Shown here: positions 21,375-33,495 of the stretch, piece by piece
Layout: the number at the start of each line of letters is the position of its first letter
Numbering within the stretch: position 1 is the first letter of the stretch
DNA from: Sternotherus odoratus
Lineage: Eukaryota > Chordata > Testudines > Kinosternidae
Direction: 5' to 3'
NCBI GenBank assembly: GCA_032164245.1
Contig: JAVMKO010000006.1
Coordinates: 6,091,001 to 6,155,000 of the forward strand
DNA length: 64,000 bases
The notes under the pieces: generated by a model
Seen by the model: the letters and a program-made list of their open reading frames with translations, nothing else
Databases searched by the model: none
Told to the model about the DNA's origin: nothing
Position numbers and translations under genes: made by a program

Positions 21375-22089
21375 TTTGCACTTCAGAGCTTTCCCCAATG
21401 ACAGTGACGCCTGCACATTGGAAAGAGCATTGAAAAATAGTGCAGAAACAACACTTTTCTGTATATATGGGTGTATATATAGGACTCAGTATGAAAATAC
21501 TTCAGCCATCAAACTTATCCTTGTGAAAAAGGAAATCACGTGTTTGGAACTCACAACACAAAAGCATGAGTTATAGAATGGAAGCGGTGTTGAGGTTTTA
21601 TGTATGTATAGTCCTTTGGCCTGAACCTCAGCTGGCATAAACCAATGTAGCTTCATGGCCGTTCGTGAAGCTGTGCTGATTTACCCTGACTAAGGAACTG
21701 ATTCCTTGGGTCTAATGCTTCTGTAATTCAGCTGTCAGTTCTACCTAGCTTAGCGCTAACATGCTTCCTGGCATGTAATAGCCACTTGTACCGTGAATAT
21801 TAGCTGCCCAAAGCAGAGAGTAATATTTTAGAAATGTTTCCTACACTCACTGCTACATTTTCAACAACAGCTTCTAGACGGCTGCCCCCAGTTTTGCATA
21901 CTATAGGAGTTTGCATACCACATACCTTATAACTAATATTTTGCTTGGCCAAAACCTCATCTGTGTGCCTACGAACTGTCCACCCGCACCGCTGAGCGAA
22001 GGGGATCTCTGGAGGATTTACATGTGACAATGTAGTTTTAGAACAAAATTTGAGTGTGGGAAAAACTGGTCACCCAGTGCTGGCTGTAC
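21375..22089. other. intergenic DNA, nothing recognised
   Basis: Unique-looking AT-balanced sequence. Short frames only. Confidence 0.5.
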
Positions 22090-22795
22090 TAACTAGTGAG
22101 GGTAAAGGTTGTGGTGGGGGCCTGTGGTGGGGCGGCTGCCCCACTCCTGGGTAAACAGGGCTGGGGCTGGGGCTGGGGGCAAGCAGCTCCCAGGCTGATT
22201 GGGCAGAGCAGCCACAGCTGTGGCTGGGTCAGTTAGGGCCCAGCTGGCCCTTATAAGAGGGTTGTGAGCCTGTGGAGGCAGACAGGCCTGGCTGCTGGGG
22301 AGCTTGAGAAGGTACCTGGAGTGGAGGAGGGCTGGGGGGAAAGCCAGAGGAGTTGGGGAGCTCTGGCCTGGAAACCCCCCAGGCTGCCGGCCTAGTAGAA
22401 GGCTAAAAGGGGTACTGGGGTTGCAGGGGGCAGTCCACGGGTAGGCAGAGGCAGCAGGTCCAAACCTCCCTTGCCTATGATGAGTGGCTCTTACACTGCA
22501 GTCTGCCCCAGGGAGCGGGGGCTCGTTGCTGACTGGCAGTAGCCCAGACTGAGGCAAGGTGGGGATTAGAGGGTTGAGGGTTCCCCAGGGAGGGGAGACC
22601 CACAGAGTGAGGGGGAACTACCAGGGGGCAGCACCTCAAATAAAGGGCACCAGGGTCCAGGGAGGGATATGGGGCCAGCGGACAGCGGGACACCAGTCTG
22701 CAGAGGGCATGCCGGGCTGAAAACGAGCTCATTCCCGGAGGACCACCAGGAGGTGCCACAGGGGTGAGTGGTCCTGCTGCTACATGGGCCCTTTG
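22090..22795 (+). repeat. GC-rich block, possible LTR-like repeat
   Basis: A sharply bounded G-rich stretch with repeated GGGGCTGGGG phrases, a TTATAAGAGGG box at about 22251, and CAAATAAAGGGC at about 22638. A TATA-like box upstream of an AATAAA signal is LTR-like, but terminal TG...CA and a target duplication were not found. Classification is a guess. Confidence 0.35.
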
Positions 22796-24905
22796 ACACT
22801 GTGACTCTTAGGCGTCAAGGTACAAGACTAACTTCATATGTACATGCCAGGTAAACAGATGGCTACAGAGGGGTCTCAGTATCTTTGTGACACATACTGC
22901 AGGGAATAATCCCAGCCTGGAATGGAGATGGCAGAGTGCCATGAGCTCAAATTGTCCATCTCCAATTTCTGTGATTTTGAGACTCCAGTCTGGTCTTTCT
23001 GTATTGGTTAAGCACAGTAAAGACACCATTAGTCACTGACAGGTGGAATATTGCTAAAAACGCTAGTCTATTCATGTCACCGGTTTATCGCCTCTCCCAT
23101 GACAGAAGCTGACTTCAGAAGTTCTGACTCTTTCTCTGCTTGAGTAAGGCACTCCTGGAGAGAAATGCTTTCTGAGGAGGGCGAGCATCCCTTTTCCTCA
23201 GCTTGTCTTCTAAATCTTCATTCGCTTGTCTTGGAAAGCAAAGCACAGTGCTGCCTTGAATGGACTCTCCTTGTTTGTGTCTGGTAGCCTAATTCACCCA
23301 CTCTTAGGTAATGCCCGTCAGTGAGCTGTGGAGGGCGCTAGAGTGTTGTCAGTAGGCCGCCAGATCCTCTACCTCAGGAATAAAGCTCCAAGATTCTGAC
23401 CATTAAATCTAAATGGCAACAAACCCATTTTCTTTTCCCTAGCGACTGCCCGTCTGGAGATCCATAATTCTATTTTGAAAGACTTTGGCTCCCAGAATCA
23501 TTTAACTCTCCGTTGGCCACCCACGCGAAATACGCCTCCTCCAACAGTTTTGCTCACCACAGCGAATTACATTTTCCATCCGCCAGCCGAGCTCCTTCCC
23601 GTATTGAGTTAATCGGATCAGCACAGAACTGTATTTCTGTTCACCCAACCCATGGTGGATGGGTTTTCTGGCCGATCTAAGACAGTCGTTTATTTGCAGC
23701 CCTATCCAAAATTGGCTTCCTGTGATTAACAAACAATGAGGAGTGGCGTGAGTTTGAGGGAGAATTGATTTTGATCAATGCAGCCTGGGAATGGGACCAG
23801 ATGGGGTTTTTAATTAATGAGATTCACTACTAAATGTTGTCCTCTTACAAATCAGCTCAGTTTTCTCTAACAGAATAATAAGAAGAAAATAAAATGTTTA
23901 ATTTCACTAAACTTCTTCCCCCCCTCCCCCCCTACCAGCCCTAAACCTGTCCCTCAGTTGTAGGCTTTTATCCTGCTGCCCATCATTGTGGTATCCCCCT
24001 AAAATCACCAGCAATAGTGACGGGTCCCTAGTGAATTTCTTGGAGTCTCTGGCACTTCTCTCTTTGCAGGGTAAAACCTCTGCTTAGGTTAGGGTTTGCT
24101 TGGGTGGCTAGATCTTATTGAATGATTTTTCTCAGTGACGTTGATTGAAGAATATTAACGACTAGACGCAAGAGAGGCAGACGCTACGTTTCTTAGGCAC
24201 TTTACAAAAGTTCCAGCACACTCTTTTGCTGGAAAGTTGCCAAGGTTGCAATGAGACCAGGGTGTCAGCTTAATGCAGAATGGGTGAAATTCACCCACGG
24301 GAGCCCTAAAAGCCCCTCTCTGCTGAGGGTGGGAAAGCGCCTCTCCCCCCCCCCCCCCCCCCGCCATGTGGTGTACTATGGGTCTGGGCCCCAGACTGGT
24401 TCTGGAGCAATAGGAAGCAAGGCTTTGAGGCTGAGGAAAAACAGCTGGGTTGGGGGGGCTGCTGTCCGAGGGCCTCCCCACAGACTGTAGGAGACGCCCT
24501 CTCCACCCAGGCTCTAGATGTATGCAAAGCGGATTGACTCAGGTGTATTTCAACTTGCATGAGTAATTGCTGCTCCTGACTCATCCTCTAGGGACTGATC
24601 CAAAGCCCAGACAAGTCCATGAGGTCCTAGGTGAGCTTTGGTGCCCGTTTTCCACTGGAACGCCCGATCGAAAAGGGACCCTGGCTGCTCTGGTCAGTAC
24701 TTCTGACTCAGCCGTTAAATGTCCGGTCGGCAGCGCAGTGGGGCTAAGGCTCCCGGAACCAGCGGCATGTTCCCCCTCTGGCTCCTATGTGTAGGGGCAG
24801 CCAGGAGGCTCCGCATGCTGCCCCTGCCCCAAGCACCAGCTCCGCAGCTCCCATTGGCCTGGAACTGTACTACACCCCACATCCTCATCCCCAGCCCCAC
24901 CCCAG
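22796..24905. other. intergenic DNA, with a hAT-related fragment at the right end
   Basis: Contains a poly(C) run at 24343-24362. At about 24770-24905 the sequence includes CCGCAGCTCCCATTGGC, also found inside the hAT-type element at 41691-42606, so an old fragment of that family is likely. No gene. Confidence 0.45.
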
Positions 24906-25915
24906 AGTCAGACTATCAGGGTTGGAAGGGACCTCGGGAGGTCATCTAGTCCAACCCCTGCTCAAAGCAGGACCAATCCCCAACTAAATCATCCCAGCCA
25001 GGGCTTTGTCAAACCTGACCTTAAAAATCTCTAAGGAAGGTGATTCTATCACCTCCCTAGATAACCCATTCCAGTGCTTCACCACCCTCCTAGAGAAAAC
25101 GTTTTTCCTAATATCCACCCTAAACCTCCCCAACTGCAACTTGAGACCATTACTCCTTGTTCGGTCATCTGCTGCCACTGAGAACAGTCTAGATCCATCC
25201 TCTTTGGAACCCCTTTCAGGTAGTTGAAAGCAGCTATCAAATCTCCCCTCAGTCTTCTCTTCTGTAGACTAAACAATCCCAGTTCCCTCAGCCTCTCCCC
25301 ATAAGTCATGCGCTCCAGGCCCCTAATCATTTTTGTTGCCCTTCTCTGGACTCTCTCCAATTTATCCACATCCTTCTTGTAGTGTGGGGCCCAAAACTGG
25401 ACACAGTACTCCAGAGGAGGCCTCACCAATGTCTAATAGAAGGGAACGATCACGTCCCTCGATCTGCTGGCAATGCTCCTACTTATACAGCCCAAAATGC
25501 CGTTAGCCTTCTTGGCAACAAGGGCACACTATTGACTCATATCCAGCTTCTCGTCCACTGTAACCCCTAGGTCCTTTTCTGCAGAACTGCTGCCTAGCCA
25601 TTTGGTCTTTAGTCTGTAGTGGTGCATGGGATTCTTCCGTCCTAAGTGCAGGACTCTGCACTTCTTGTTGAACCTCATCAAATTTCTTTTGGCCCAAGCC
25701 TCTAATTTGTCTAGGTCCCTCTGTATCCTATCCCTACCCTCCAGTGTATCTACCACTCCTCCCAGTTTAGTGTCATCTGCAAACTTGCTGAGGGTGCAGT
25801 CTACACCATCCTCCAGATCATTGATAAAGATATTGAATAAAACCGGCCCCAGGACTGACCCTTGGGGCACTCCGCTCAATACCAGCTGCCAAGTAGACAT
25901 GGAGCCATTGATCAC
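24906..25915 (-). mobile_element. CR1 LINE with partial reverse transcriptase
   Basis: About 1 kb of CR1, antisense. The minus-strand frame reads [20 protein letters not shown] (RT palm) and FADDTKLGG (the catalytic ADD motif), then further on [20 protein letters not shown] and [13 protein letters not shown]. The two blocks are in one frame but separated by stops at about 25430-25528. It ends in the CR1 3' UTR with GGTCATCTAGTCCAACCC. 5' truncated near 25915. Not active. Confidence 0.95.
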
Positions 25916-26603
25916 TGCCCGTTGTCTGCACCCCCGGCTGGAGTCCTCACATCCTTCCAGACCCCAACCCACTGTCTCAGCCCGGAGCCCCCTTCCGCAC
26001 CCTGAACTCCTCATTTCTGGCCCCACCTTGGAGCCCACACCTCCTCCCACATCCCAGCCCAATGAAAAGGAGCAAGTGAGTGAGGGTGGGGAGAGCAAGG
26101 GACAGACAGAGAGGGGAATGGAGTGAGTGGGGGCGAGGCCTCAGAAGAGAGGCGGGGTAGGGGGCAGGGCAAGGATGTTCGGTTTTGTGTGAGTAGGAAG
26201 TCGATAAGACTCTGAATGCCTGGGATTACTTAGTCCTGCATTGCTCCTGGTGAAATGTTCATTCTAGGCAGGAATCCAGCACTCAGTGGTTGGATAAACT
26301 ATCCCTGAGAACTTGGAACCACTTCACTCTTTTTAATCTTCTCACCAAGGCTGTTCTTCTGTCCCCCTCCCCTACGCCCGACTTACAAGTCCAGCCATAC
26401 TGATCCCATTCAGCTGGCAGGCCCTGTTTCCAATTGAAACTTTTTGGAAAGCTTCTATTGTGAGGTGTTCGCTTCTCTTCCTCGGATGCTTTTGATTAAA
26501 ATAATCCAAACCCCGCAGGGCTGGTGGAGTTTATATGGCCAACCTAATGGAAAGCAGCGAGCCGCCGGCAGAGGGGTGGCACACAAAGTTGGAACGGGAT
26601 AAC
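25916..26603. other. intergenic DNA, no gene seen
   Basis: CT-rich near 25920-26060, then unremarkable. The open frames overlap the CR1 edge and are not independent genes. Confidence 0.5.
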
Positions 26604-26722
26604 TAGGGTTGCCAACTTTGGTTGGATGGATTCCTGGAGCTTTCATCACATGACAAGCATTAAATTCAAGTTCAATTTTAATTCCCGGAGACTCCAGGAC
26701 AATCCTGGAGGGTTGACGACTG
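26604..26722. mobile_element. probable short MITE
   Basis: AGGGTTGCCAACTTTGG at the left and GACTCCAGGACAATCCTGGAGG at the right, with a short self-complementary interior. This resembles an AGGGTTGCCAAC repeat common in turtles. The right end is mutated and no clean target duplication is visible. Confidence 0.45.
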
Positions 26723-29343
26723 GGGGATAAGCAGAACAGGCTGGAGAAGGGGGTATGTGGAGGGCCTTGAGGAGGAGGAGAGGGGGAGCTCAGCTGGCTT
26801 TTCTCAATTCCTTTTTAGCCTGGAGCATATGAATAAGGTGGATGACTGTAAAGAGGCACAGACAGACACAGGAAACAGGACTGAAAAGGGGGGAGGCGAA
26901 TGTGTGGGGGAGGTGGGACCACCAAGAGATGAGTTTGAAAAATGCACCCAAATAGCCATTCTTGGCTAGTCAGGTTTTGTAGAGCGTTGCCCGTCCTTCA
27001 TGGTGTGTGCGTCTGGCTGAGGTGAGGGGCGACGGTTCAGAAGACAGGAGCAGAGATGAACGTCCGTCTGAAATCAAACAGGGATTGAAATGCCGGGGGG
27101 GCCGTCTTTAGAGCCCATCCTGCTTTTGCTTTGCCAGCACGCCGCAGGCGTCTGGGGCTCTGGGAGCCGACGCAATTAGCTGGGCACGGCCGCACTGGTT
27201 CGGCCACGTCCTGACCGTGAATAATACTGGGGTTGGGATCTCGGCGAGCTGCTGGGCTATAGGCCGGTAGCTGCTGGACAGACCGAACTGATGCAGTGAT
27301 CAGTACTTTACCAGTTGTGAAAATGCTGTGAAACGTCTTAGTTCTCCCAGGCGGAGTAGGACGGAGCTGGTTCATCCTCGGGGACACAGACATTTGCACA
27401 TGAGCTTAATTTATACTGCACCAGAAGCTGCATTTTATTGTCTCCACGCTTTAGCCGGAAGCTCCACAAAGTCACCTGTGTCCTTCTCCCAGGGCACGTG
27501 GCTTCTGCCTACACATCCTCCACTCCATCCTATTCTTAAAGGATAAAGACCCAAGTAGAATAGTTATACACGTCAGCTGATACCTGTCCTCAATCTTGAT
27601 GCAAGCTGTATTCAATATGTTCTGCAGTTGTCGGAGGCACAACCGTCAGCCGCCTCCCATGATGGACGTACCCTTAAAGTCGGGTGTTGCTTCTCTCCTG
27701 GCGCCTGTTTGAAAGCAGTCTGTGGCACAAGAGCTCCGGCCCTCCCACATCCGGGGCTTCTGTATCTTGATCTCCAATTTACAGGCTGATTGACAGTTGT
27801 CCACTGCCTAGAAAGTCCCTGCACATCTTTTAAAGGACTTTGCGTGTCTGTTCCCCCCTCCCCTTTTTATCCTCAGCCTGTATCTTTGGATGAAGGATCA
27901 AGTTCCTGCTGTCTGCCCAGTCTGCAGAAGCTGAAGGAACAGGTAAGGAAGTGGTCTGTGTTAGCGGCCAATCAGCAGGTTCGCCACCAGCTACACCTCA
28001 TCTCTACTTCCCTTCTCAGGTGCTTTTTGCTGCAAAGCGAGCTCAGGGCTGGGTTGTCAGGAAGAGTGTGAACAATAGTGGGTGTAAAATGTGTGGGCAA
28101 TTGCTGGTCTAATTTGCGTGTGTATGTTCCAGGCTTTTAGTTATTGCAGGTGCAAGCTGTTGCGTGTACAAATGTCCCGAGAGCTGTCTGATTTGTATGT
28201 GCCCTCGCCGCAGTCAGGGATTGCTACTGGTGTTTTTGGAGTGCAGTGGTGTAGACACATTACTGAAAATCTGGCTCTAATTTTGCTTTAAAACACTAGC
28301 GTCCTTCTGTCAAACACAGAAGGGGTTTTCTGACTTCACTGAGCCCATAGCAATGGGACCGAAAGGCTCTGTCTGTTTGGCTTAAAGGCAATAGCTTTCA
28401 TAGCGTTTAATGAACAAATGACCTAAGGACAATGTCCTACTTTAACAAAAGTATGTTTAACACAATCCATTAAAAATACAATGGACGCCAGGCAGTTCAA
28501 ACTGATCTGCCTTGCTTCCTGCATGGAGCCGGTGTGTCACATTGAAATTAAATGCTGCCTGTCCTTAATTTTGGGGGAGGCACAGATGATGTGAGTGTGT
28601 AAGTTGCAGGAGTTTAGCTCTGGACCTACACTCCCTGGAAGGAAAAGGGTTAATCGGTGCATGAACTACGCTGGAAATTTGTGGTTGAGGTTTTTTAACA
28701 ACCCCTGCAGGCCGGATGCTCAGCGGGGGTAAACTGATAGCGCTGTGCTGACTTTCACCAGCTGAAAATCTGGCCCTAGACTTTTAAGTGCAGTGTTTAT
28801 CCAGCTGGGGGTGACTCCAACATCTGTCCTGCTCTGAATCACTCAGACGGACTCACATTCCAGCGCTGGCAGATGGTTGATAGGCAGATAGCCAGATCGG
28901 AGCATGCTGGCGTGCCAGGGAAAGACAGACTTTGGACTCGGGGGTGGTCATGGCAAGACTAGCAAGTCAGTAACTGAGCTCGGCTATAATCCTCCCAAAG
29001 TCTGTTGCTGCCAGCCGTTTGCTAACTAAAGGCCGGCAAGGAAGCGAGGGCTTCCCGTCAAATCTGTTCACGGCCACAGCAAGTGGCTTTGAAAGAGCCC
29101 TTGTTATTAGGCAAGACCTTTTTAATTGCAACTTTGATTCCGCTTCACTCAGCTGGAAGTCATAGGAAAGTGTAGTGTCCAGGCTAAGAAAAATAGCACG
29201 TTTTCCCCATGCTAGTCAGGCATCTAGAGGAGCAAACTTACCCCTAAATGTGCGCCGAGTAGAAGGCACCACTGCTTTACAAGAAAAGAGGTGAACAGGA
29301 TGTCCGCCAAACTCAGACTTAGCTTAAATATTTGTATTTCCTG
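26723..29343. other. intergenic DNA, no gene seen
   Basis: Several short open frames (for example 27790-28071) show no domain. No strong repeat was recognised. This is one of the longest repeat-poor stretches in the window and could hold conserved non-coding elements. Confidence 0.45.
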
Positions 29344-29435
29344 GGCCCAGATCCTCCAAGGTATTTAGGCACCTAACTACCTACCTACCATTGATTTCTA
29401 TGGAAGTAGGAGCCTAAATACCTTTGATCTGGGCC
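29344..29435. repeat. palindromic MITE-like repeat
   Basis: GGCCCAGATCCTCCAAGGTA plus TTTAGGC at the left is mirrored by GCCTAAATACCTTTGATCTG plus GGCC at the right, around a CTAACTACCTACCTACC centre. A half copy is at about 58624-58662. Confidence 0.75.
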
Positions 29436-29446
29436 ATAGTCCCTAA

Positions 29447-29719
29447 GGGCAGGTCTACACTAGCGGGGCGGGGGGGGGGGTTTGACCTGAGATACGCAAC
29501 TTCAGCTATGTGAATAAGTCATCTTAGGTCGACTTACCTGCCGTACTCACGGTGGCGGCGGGCTCCCCCGTCAACTCCACTTGCGCCTCTCAGCGATCTG
29601 GAGTACTGGAGTCGACGGGGAGCACCATTGGGGATCAATTCATTATGTCTAGATGAGACACGATAAAGCGATTGCCGATAGATCAAATCGGTACCCGCAG
29701 ATCCAGTGAAGACCAGCCC
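29447..29719. mobile_element. PIF/Harbinger-like MITE, copy 2
   Basis: A 273-bp element with ends GGGCAGGTCTACACTAG and, reverse complemented, GGGCTGGTCTTCACTGG. TAA lies on both sides (29444-29446, 29720-29722). It shares GTCGACTTACCTG and CTCCCCCGTC-type blocks with the copies at 14961 and 55350. Confidence 0.88.
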
Positions 29720-30605
29720 TAAGGGTATGTCTGCAGTGGAGATGGGATCAAGTGTCTGAGCCTGGATAGGTAGATCTGTGCATGCTAAAAATTAGAAATT
29801 ATACCGTGTTAATTCCTGCGCTTTGTGCATCACTTGTTCTGCTAAAAGATCCATAGGAACAGCAACAGGTTTGCATCTGTAGCAGAGAATGGGTGATGAA
29901 TTTTAGTGAGCGATTGGTATTCATTTCAGTTTGCCTCCCCGTTCCTCTGTGGATTCAGGTCTGTTTGTCTGGCTTAATCATTCCATTGCGTTTTTGCTGG
30001 GGAGACAAACCTCCCTCTGTTTGGAATCACCCTCTGCGCTTGAAATCTTGAGGTTTTTGATGAGGAGGAAGATTGTATTATATTTTGAAGGTTATTTGGG
30101 CTTGCAGGTCTAATCAGGTGCTCTGGGGAAGAACCTCTTCTCGCTGTGGTTCTAAAATGTGAACCAGGGAGTATGACTCATCCGCAGTAGGAGAGGGTTG
30201 TTCTGGTTCACTGGCAGCATAAGCAATATTAGCTGAGACATGATTACTTACTGCTGCTCTTTCTGCTGGTAGTGCGCTTATAAACTATACAGACGGTGCA
30301 GGGGGCGAGGCAGGATCTCTCCAGTAAACACGCCTGGAGCTTGGCTACATGGTAAATTATTGAGAGGGGAATAACTGTCTGAATGGAATAACTCTCACGC
30401 TGGATTGGGACTATATCATCCCCTTTGGAAGAAAAGCGTAGAGGAAAAAATAACTAGGAGGGGACTGAGGTCGGCAGGGAGTGTTGCCTGAATAAGGAAT
30501 GAAGGATCAGGCCCTAGGGTTTCAATGCAGGATGAAGGGAGAGAAAATAGGATGCTAGTGGGAATATACAGGTCTTCTATAATGTGTGTCATCCATATGT
30601 AATAC
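29720..30605. other. intergenic DNA, nothing recognised
   Basis: No exon-like frame, RNA gene or clear repeat. Confidence 0.5.
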
Positions 30606-30925
30606 CAGCAGACTCTGCTCGGTGGCAGCGGGGATCAAGCCTGGGACCTCTTGAGCTTAATCCATAAGCCGCTACTGTCCTGAGCTAAAAGATTCATTTC
30701 TCTTAGGCCAGGCTGTAGCAGGCTCATTTATCTTTAGCTGCCCAACCACGACTGGAGGGGGACAGGGTACCACCCTAAGCACGCAGGAGTTGCACTTAGA
30801 TCTCAGAACACATAACAAAGGAAGCAAGCATCGCTATGCCCATTTTACAGAGTGGGAAATTGAGGCACAGAAGCAAAATAACTTCCATTCAGCAAGCCAG
30901 TGGAAGAGAGGGGAACAGAAACAAG
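30606..30925 (-). mobile_element. tRNA-derived SINE joined to a MIR-like core
   Basis: The left part, read on the minus strand, has a tRNA-like head with CAGGCTTGATCCC as the B box and a TTATGGATTAAGC A-box region. It continues into CCTACTACAGCC-type sequence. The right part (about 30832-30870) contains ATGCCCATTTTACAGAGTGG, a MIR-like core. The right two-thirds recur at 31970-32187. Confidence 0.65.
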
Positions 30926-31361
30926 GTTTATGGTCTCCCAGCCCACTGTTCTCTCCTGCAGGAGTTGTTAACTCGGGCTCACGCAGGTGCTGCAGAGAGG
31001 GGCTCTAGGACCAGGAATGGAGAAGGGCTGAGTTAAGACACACTGAGCTCACGGCCTTGTTTTGTTTTGATGGGTTTTTTAATCTGCTTCCCTATAACAG
31101 AGAGAGAAAGTTCTCCCTGAGAAAAGGGATCTGATTGGCTGAGCTTCTGTCCTGTTCCCGTCGTGCTTGGAGCAAACGTTGGCAACAGAGGTATTTGCTG
31201 TGACGCAAAACTTTGCCCGTTGTGCCCTTTGGCATCCCCCTGGCATCCAGTCTGGGTCATACGGACTCATCGTTAATAAAGATTGTGTGGTGAGCCTGCT
31301 CCGCGCACACCCATTATCTTCCCTCTTGTACTCGGAGCAGCTACTGGTGACCTAAGGAATT
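30926..31361. other. intergenic DNA between repeats
   Basis: No gene or repeat recognised. Confidence 0.5.
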
Positions 31362-31500
31362 GTGAGTGGAGGTTTTTAAGGACAGGTTAGACAAACACCT
31401 GTCTGGGATGGTCTAGGCGGGTTTACATTTAATCCTTGCTCAGCACAGGGGGCTGGACTAGATGACCTCTCACGGCTCCTTCCAGCCCTCCAGTTCTGCA
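31362..31500 (+). mobile_element. CR1 LINE 3' tail
   Basis: GAGGTTTTTAAGGACAGGTT, GGCTGGACTAGATGACCTCT and CCTTCCAGCCCTCCAG mark the CR1 3' end of another subfamily (dead end near AGTTCTGCAG). Confidence 0.88.
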
Positions 31501-31969
31501 GTCTGCATTGTCAGTGTGTTTTGCTGCTGCTTCCGAATGTCCCTTCCGTTTGTAATGTGCACTGGGGGATGTGAGTCCGGCGGCCAGTCTCACCCAGGGA
31601 TTTAATTAGCAGATGAGATCAGCTCTTATTGGAGCGGTGGAGGCCCAACGGTGGTGTCTAAGGAAAAAAGGACCCCCCCCCCCCAAAAGCACACTTATTC
31701 CTGTTATTTGCACACATCACGGGCCTGGGAAATCCATAGCAAAATTTCCACCACCTTCAATGGATTGAGTTCTAAATGTGCATCCCTCAGACAATGCATG
31801 CGACGGGCAAGCTCTTTGCCTGTGCCCGGAGTTAATCAGGCTACTGACAGGAAGGGGGGGTTTTCCATCTTGAGCTGATGTGCGGGATTTGGCTGTTACA
31901 TACATTTTGATGTATTCGCTTGTCGAGGAGCCTGTTTATTATTTGTGTTGCAGAAGCGCAGAAATTATT

Positions 31970-32187
31970 CCTCTCTCTTAGCCCAGGCTGTAGCAGGCTA
32001 ATTTAGCTGGCCCAACCACGACTGGAGGGGGACAGGGTGCCACCCCAAGCAAGCAGGGGTTGCACTTAGATTCCAGAACAGGGAACAAAGGAAGCAAGCA
32101 TCACTATGCCCATTTTACAGAGTGGAAAACTGAGGCACAGTCGCAAAATGATTTCCATTCAGCAAGCCAGTGGGAGAGAGGGGAACC
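31970..32187 (-). mobile_element. second copy of the SINE/MIR-like module (lacks the tRNA head)
   Basis: Matches about 30698-30921 almost base for base through CCCAACCACGACTGGAGGGG, AACAAAGGAAGCAAGCATC and CATTCAGCAAGCCAGTGG. The tRNA-like head of the first copy is absent. The copies are about 1.27 kb apart in the same orientation. Confidence 0.75.
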
Positions 32188-32229
32188 CCATTGTGCTACA
32201 CACTGGATAAACCCACAGGCAACAAGTGG

Positions 32230-32830
32230 ATACAACAAACAGCCAGGCTCATTAGATTACCAATTGATTAGGCCATTTGTTGCTGATAGAAAAAAACAAC
32301 TTCCCACGGGGCAGGCTACAACCCTCTTTTGTTTTTGTTGCCCTTCTCTGTATCTTTTCTAATTCGGATATATCTTTTTTGAGATGGGGTGAGCAGAGCT
32401 GCACTCAGTTTTCAAGGTGTGGGTGGGTCATGGATTTATTTAGTGGCCTTATGATATTTTCTGCCTTCTTATCCATCCCTTTCCTGATGGTTCTTAACAT
32501 TCTCCTCGCTTTTCTGACTGCCGCTGCACATAAAGCAGAAGTCTTCGGAGAAATATCCCCAATGACTCTCAGAGCTCTTTCTTGAGTGGTAACAGCTATT
32601 TTAGACCCCATCACTTTGTACGTAGAGTCGGGATGGCGTTTTCCAAGGTACATTACTTTGCACTGATCAGCACTGAATTTTATCTGCCATTTTGTCACCC
32701 AGTTTTGGGAGATCCCTTTGTAGCTCTTTGCAGTCTGCATTGGACTTAACTATCTTGAGTAATTTTGTATCCTCTGCAAATGTCGCTGTCTCACGGTTCA
32801 TCCCTTTCCCAGATCATTTGTGTCTAAGTA
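32230..32830 (-). mobile_element. CR1 LINE, divergent lineage, RT/thumb region
   Basis: Minus-strand translation gives KVMYLGKRHPDSTYKVMG, then RKARRMLRTIRKGMDKKAE and, in another frame, a KDISELEKIQRRATK-type segment. This is the region after the CR1 reverse transcriptase. It differs from the copy at 24906 in sequence and so is another CR1 lineage. Interrupted by stops. Confidence 0.88.
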
Positions 32831-33495
32831 TGAAGTGTCAGGTTTCACGCACACATTTACACTCCAACATTTTGGAAATCTGACCCTTTTATGTACAGAT
32901 AAAGGTGATTTGTTTCAAACCTCTCTGCTCCACAGCAGCCTCATCTGTATCTGCCCTTTCACAGTAGTTCCTTGTAAGTTCTCTGTCTGTGCTTTTCTTT
33001 CCCATGTTTTCTAGAGCCCTGAGCCCTGTCTCCTTTTGAGCAGCGTGTACACTTGGTTTTGTGCTGCTCCAAGAGGCTGCGGGGACGTTTTCCAGGGCTA
33101 GTTACCGTCATTACGAGGGCTGGGGTTTGGCCCTCCCGGCTGTGGACAGCTACATCTGGACTGTTTCTGAGAAGCCAGGCAGCGAAGCTTTATGTTCTCA
33201 CCAAATTACAGAGGCCCTTGTCGGCAATCTGTCCCCCCACTTTTCTTCCCCCCCCCCAATTATTTCCTGGGGCTTTTAGAACGTGGGTGGCTTAAAAAAT
33301 AAAATAAAAGTAAATTTGCTCTGCTCTAAAGTTTGGCAAGTAGATTCAGATTGGGACCAAAACAATTTTGTGTTTTGGAATCTTTTGTTCATAGATTTTA
33401 AATAATCTGCCTTTTGTGTGTGTCCTTGAACTGAATTTGATTTTTTTTTTTTTGCTGGAGCAAAAAAGAATTCATTGGGCTCAGGCCCTTCCTGG
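32831..33495. other. intergenic DNA, no gene seen
   Basis: Includes a poly(C) run at about 33248-33257 and a poly(T) run at about 33440-33452. Frames at 33053-33295 lack a domain. Confidence 0.45.

Noticed and set aside
25529..26098. Possible host gene with reverse-transcriptase motifs
   Set aside because: The conserved part is CR1 RT (GVPQGS and FADD); the upstream part is unrelated. It is a 5'-truncated LINE, not a gene.
30606..30690. Possible tRNA gene (A/B-box-like sequence)
   Set aside because: The head is diverged, cannot form a full cloverleaf by eye and continues into a SINE body. Same for 34175-34290 and 40160-40215.
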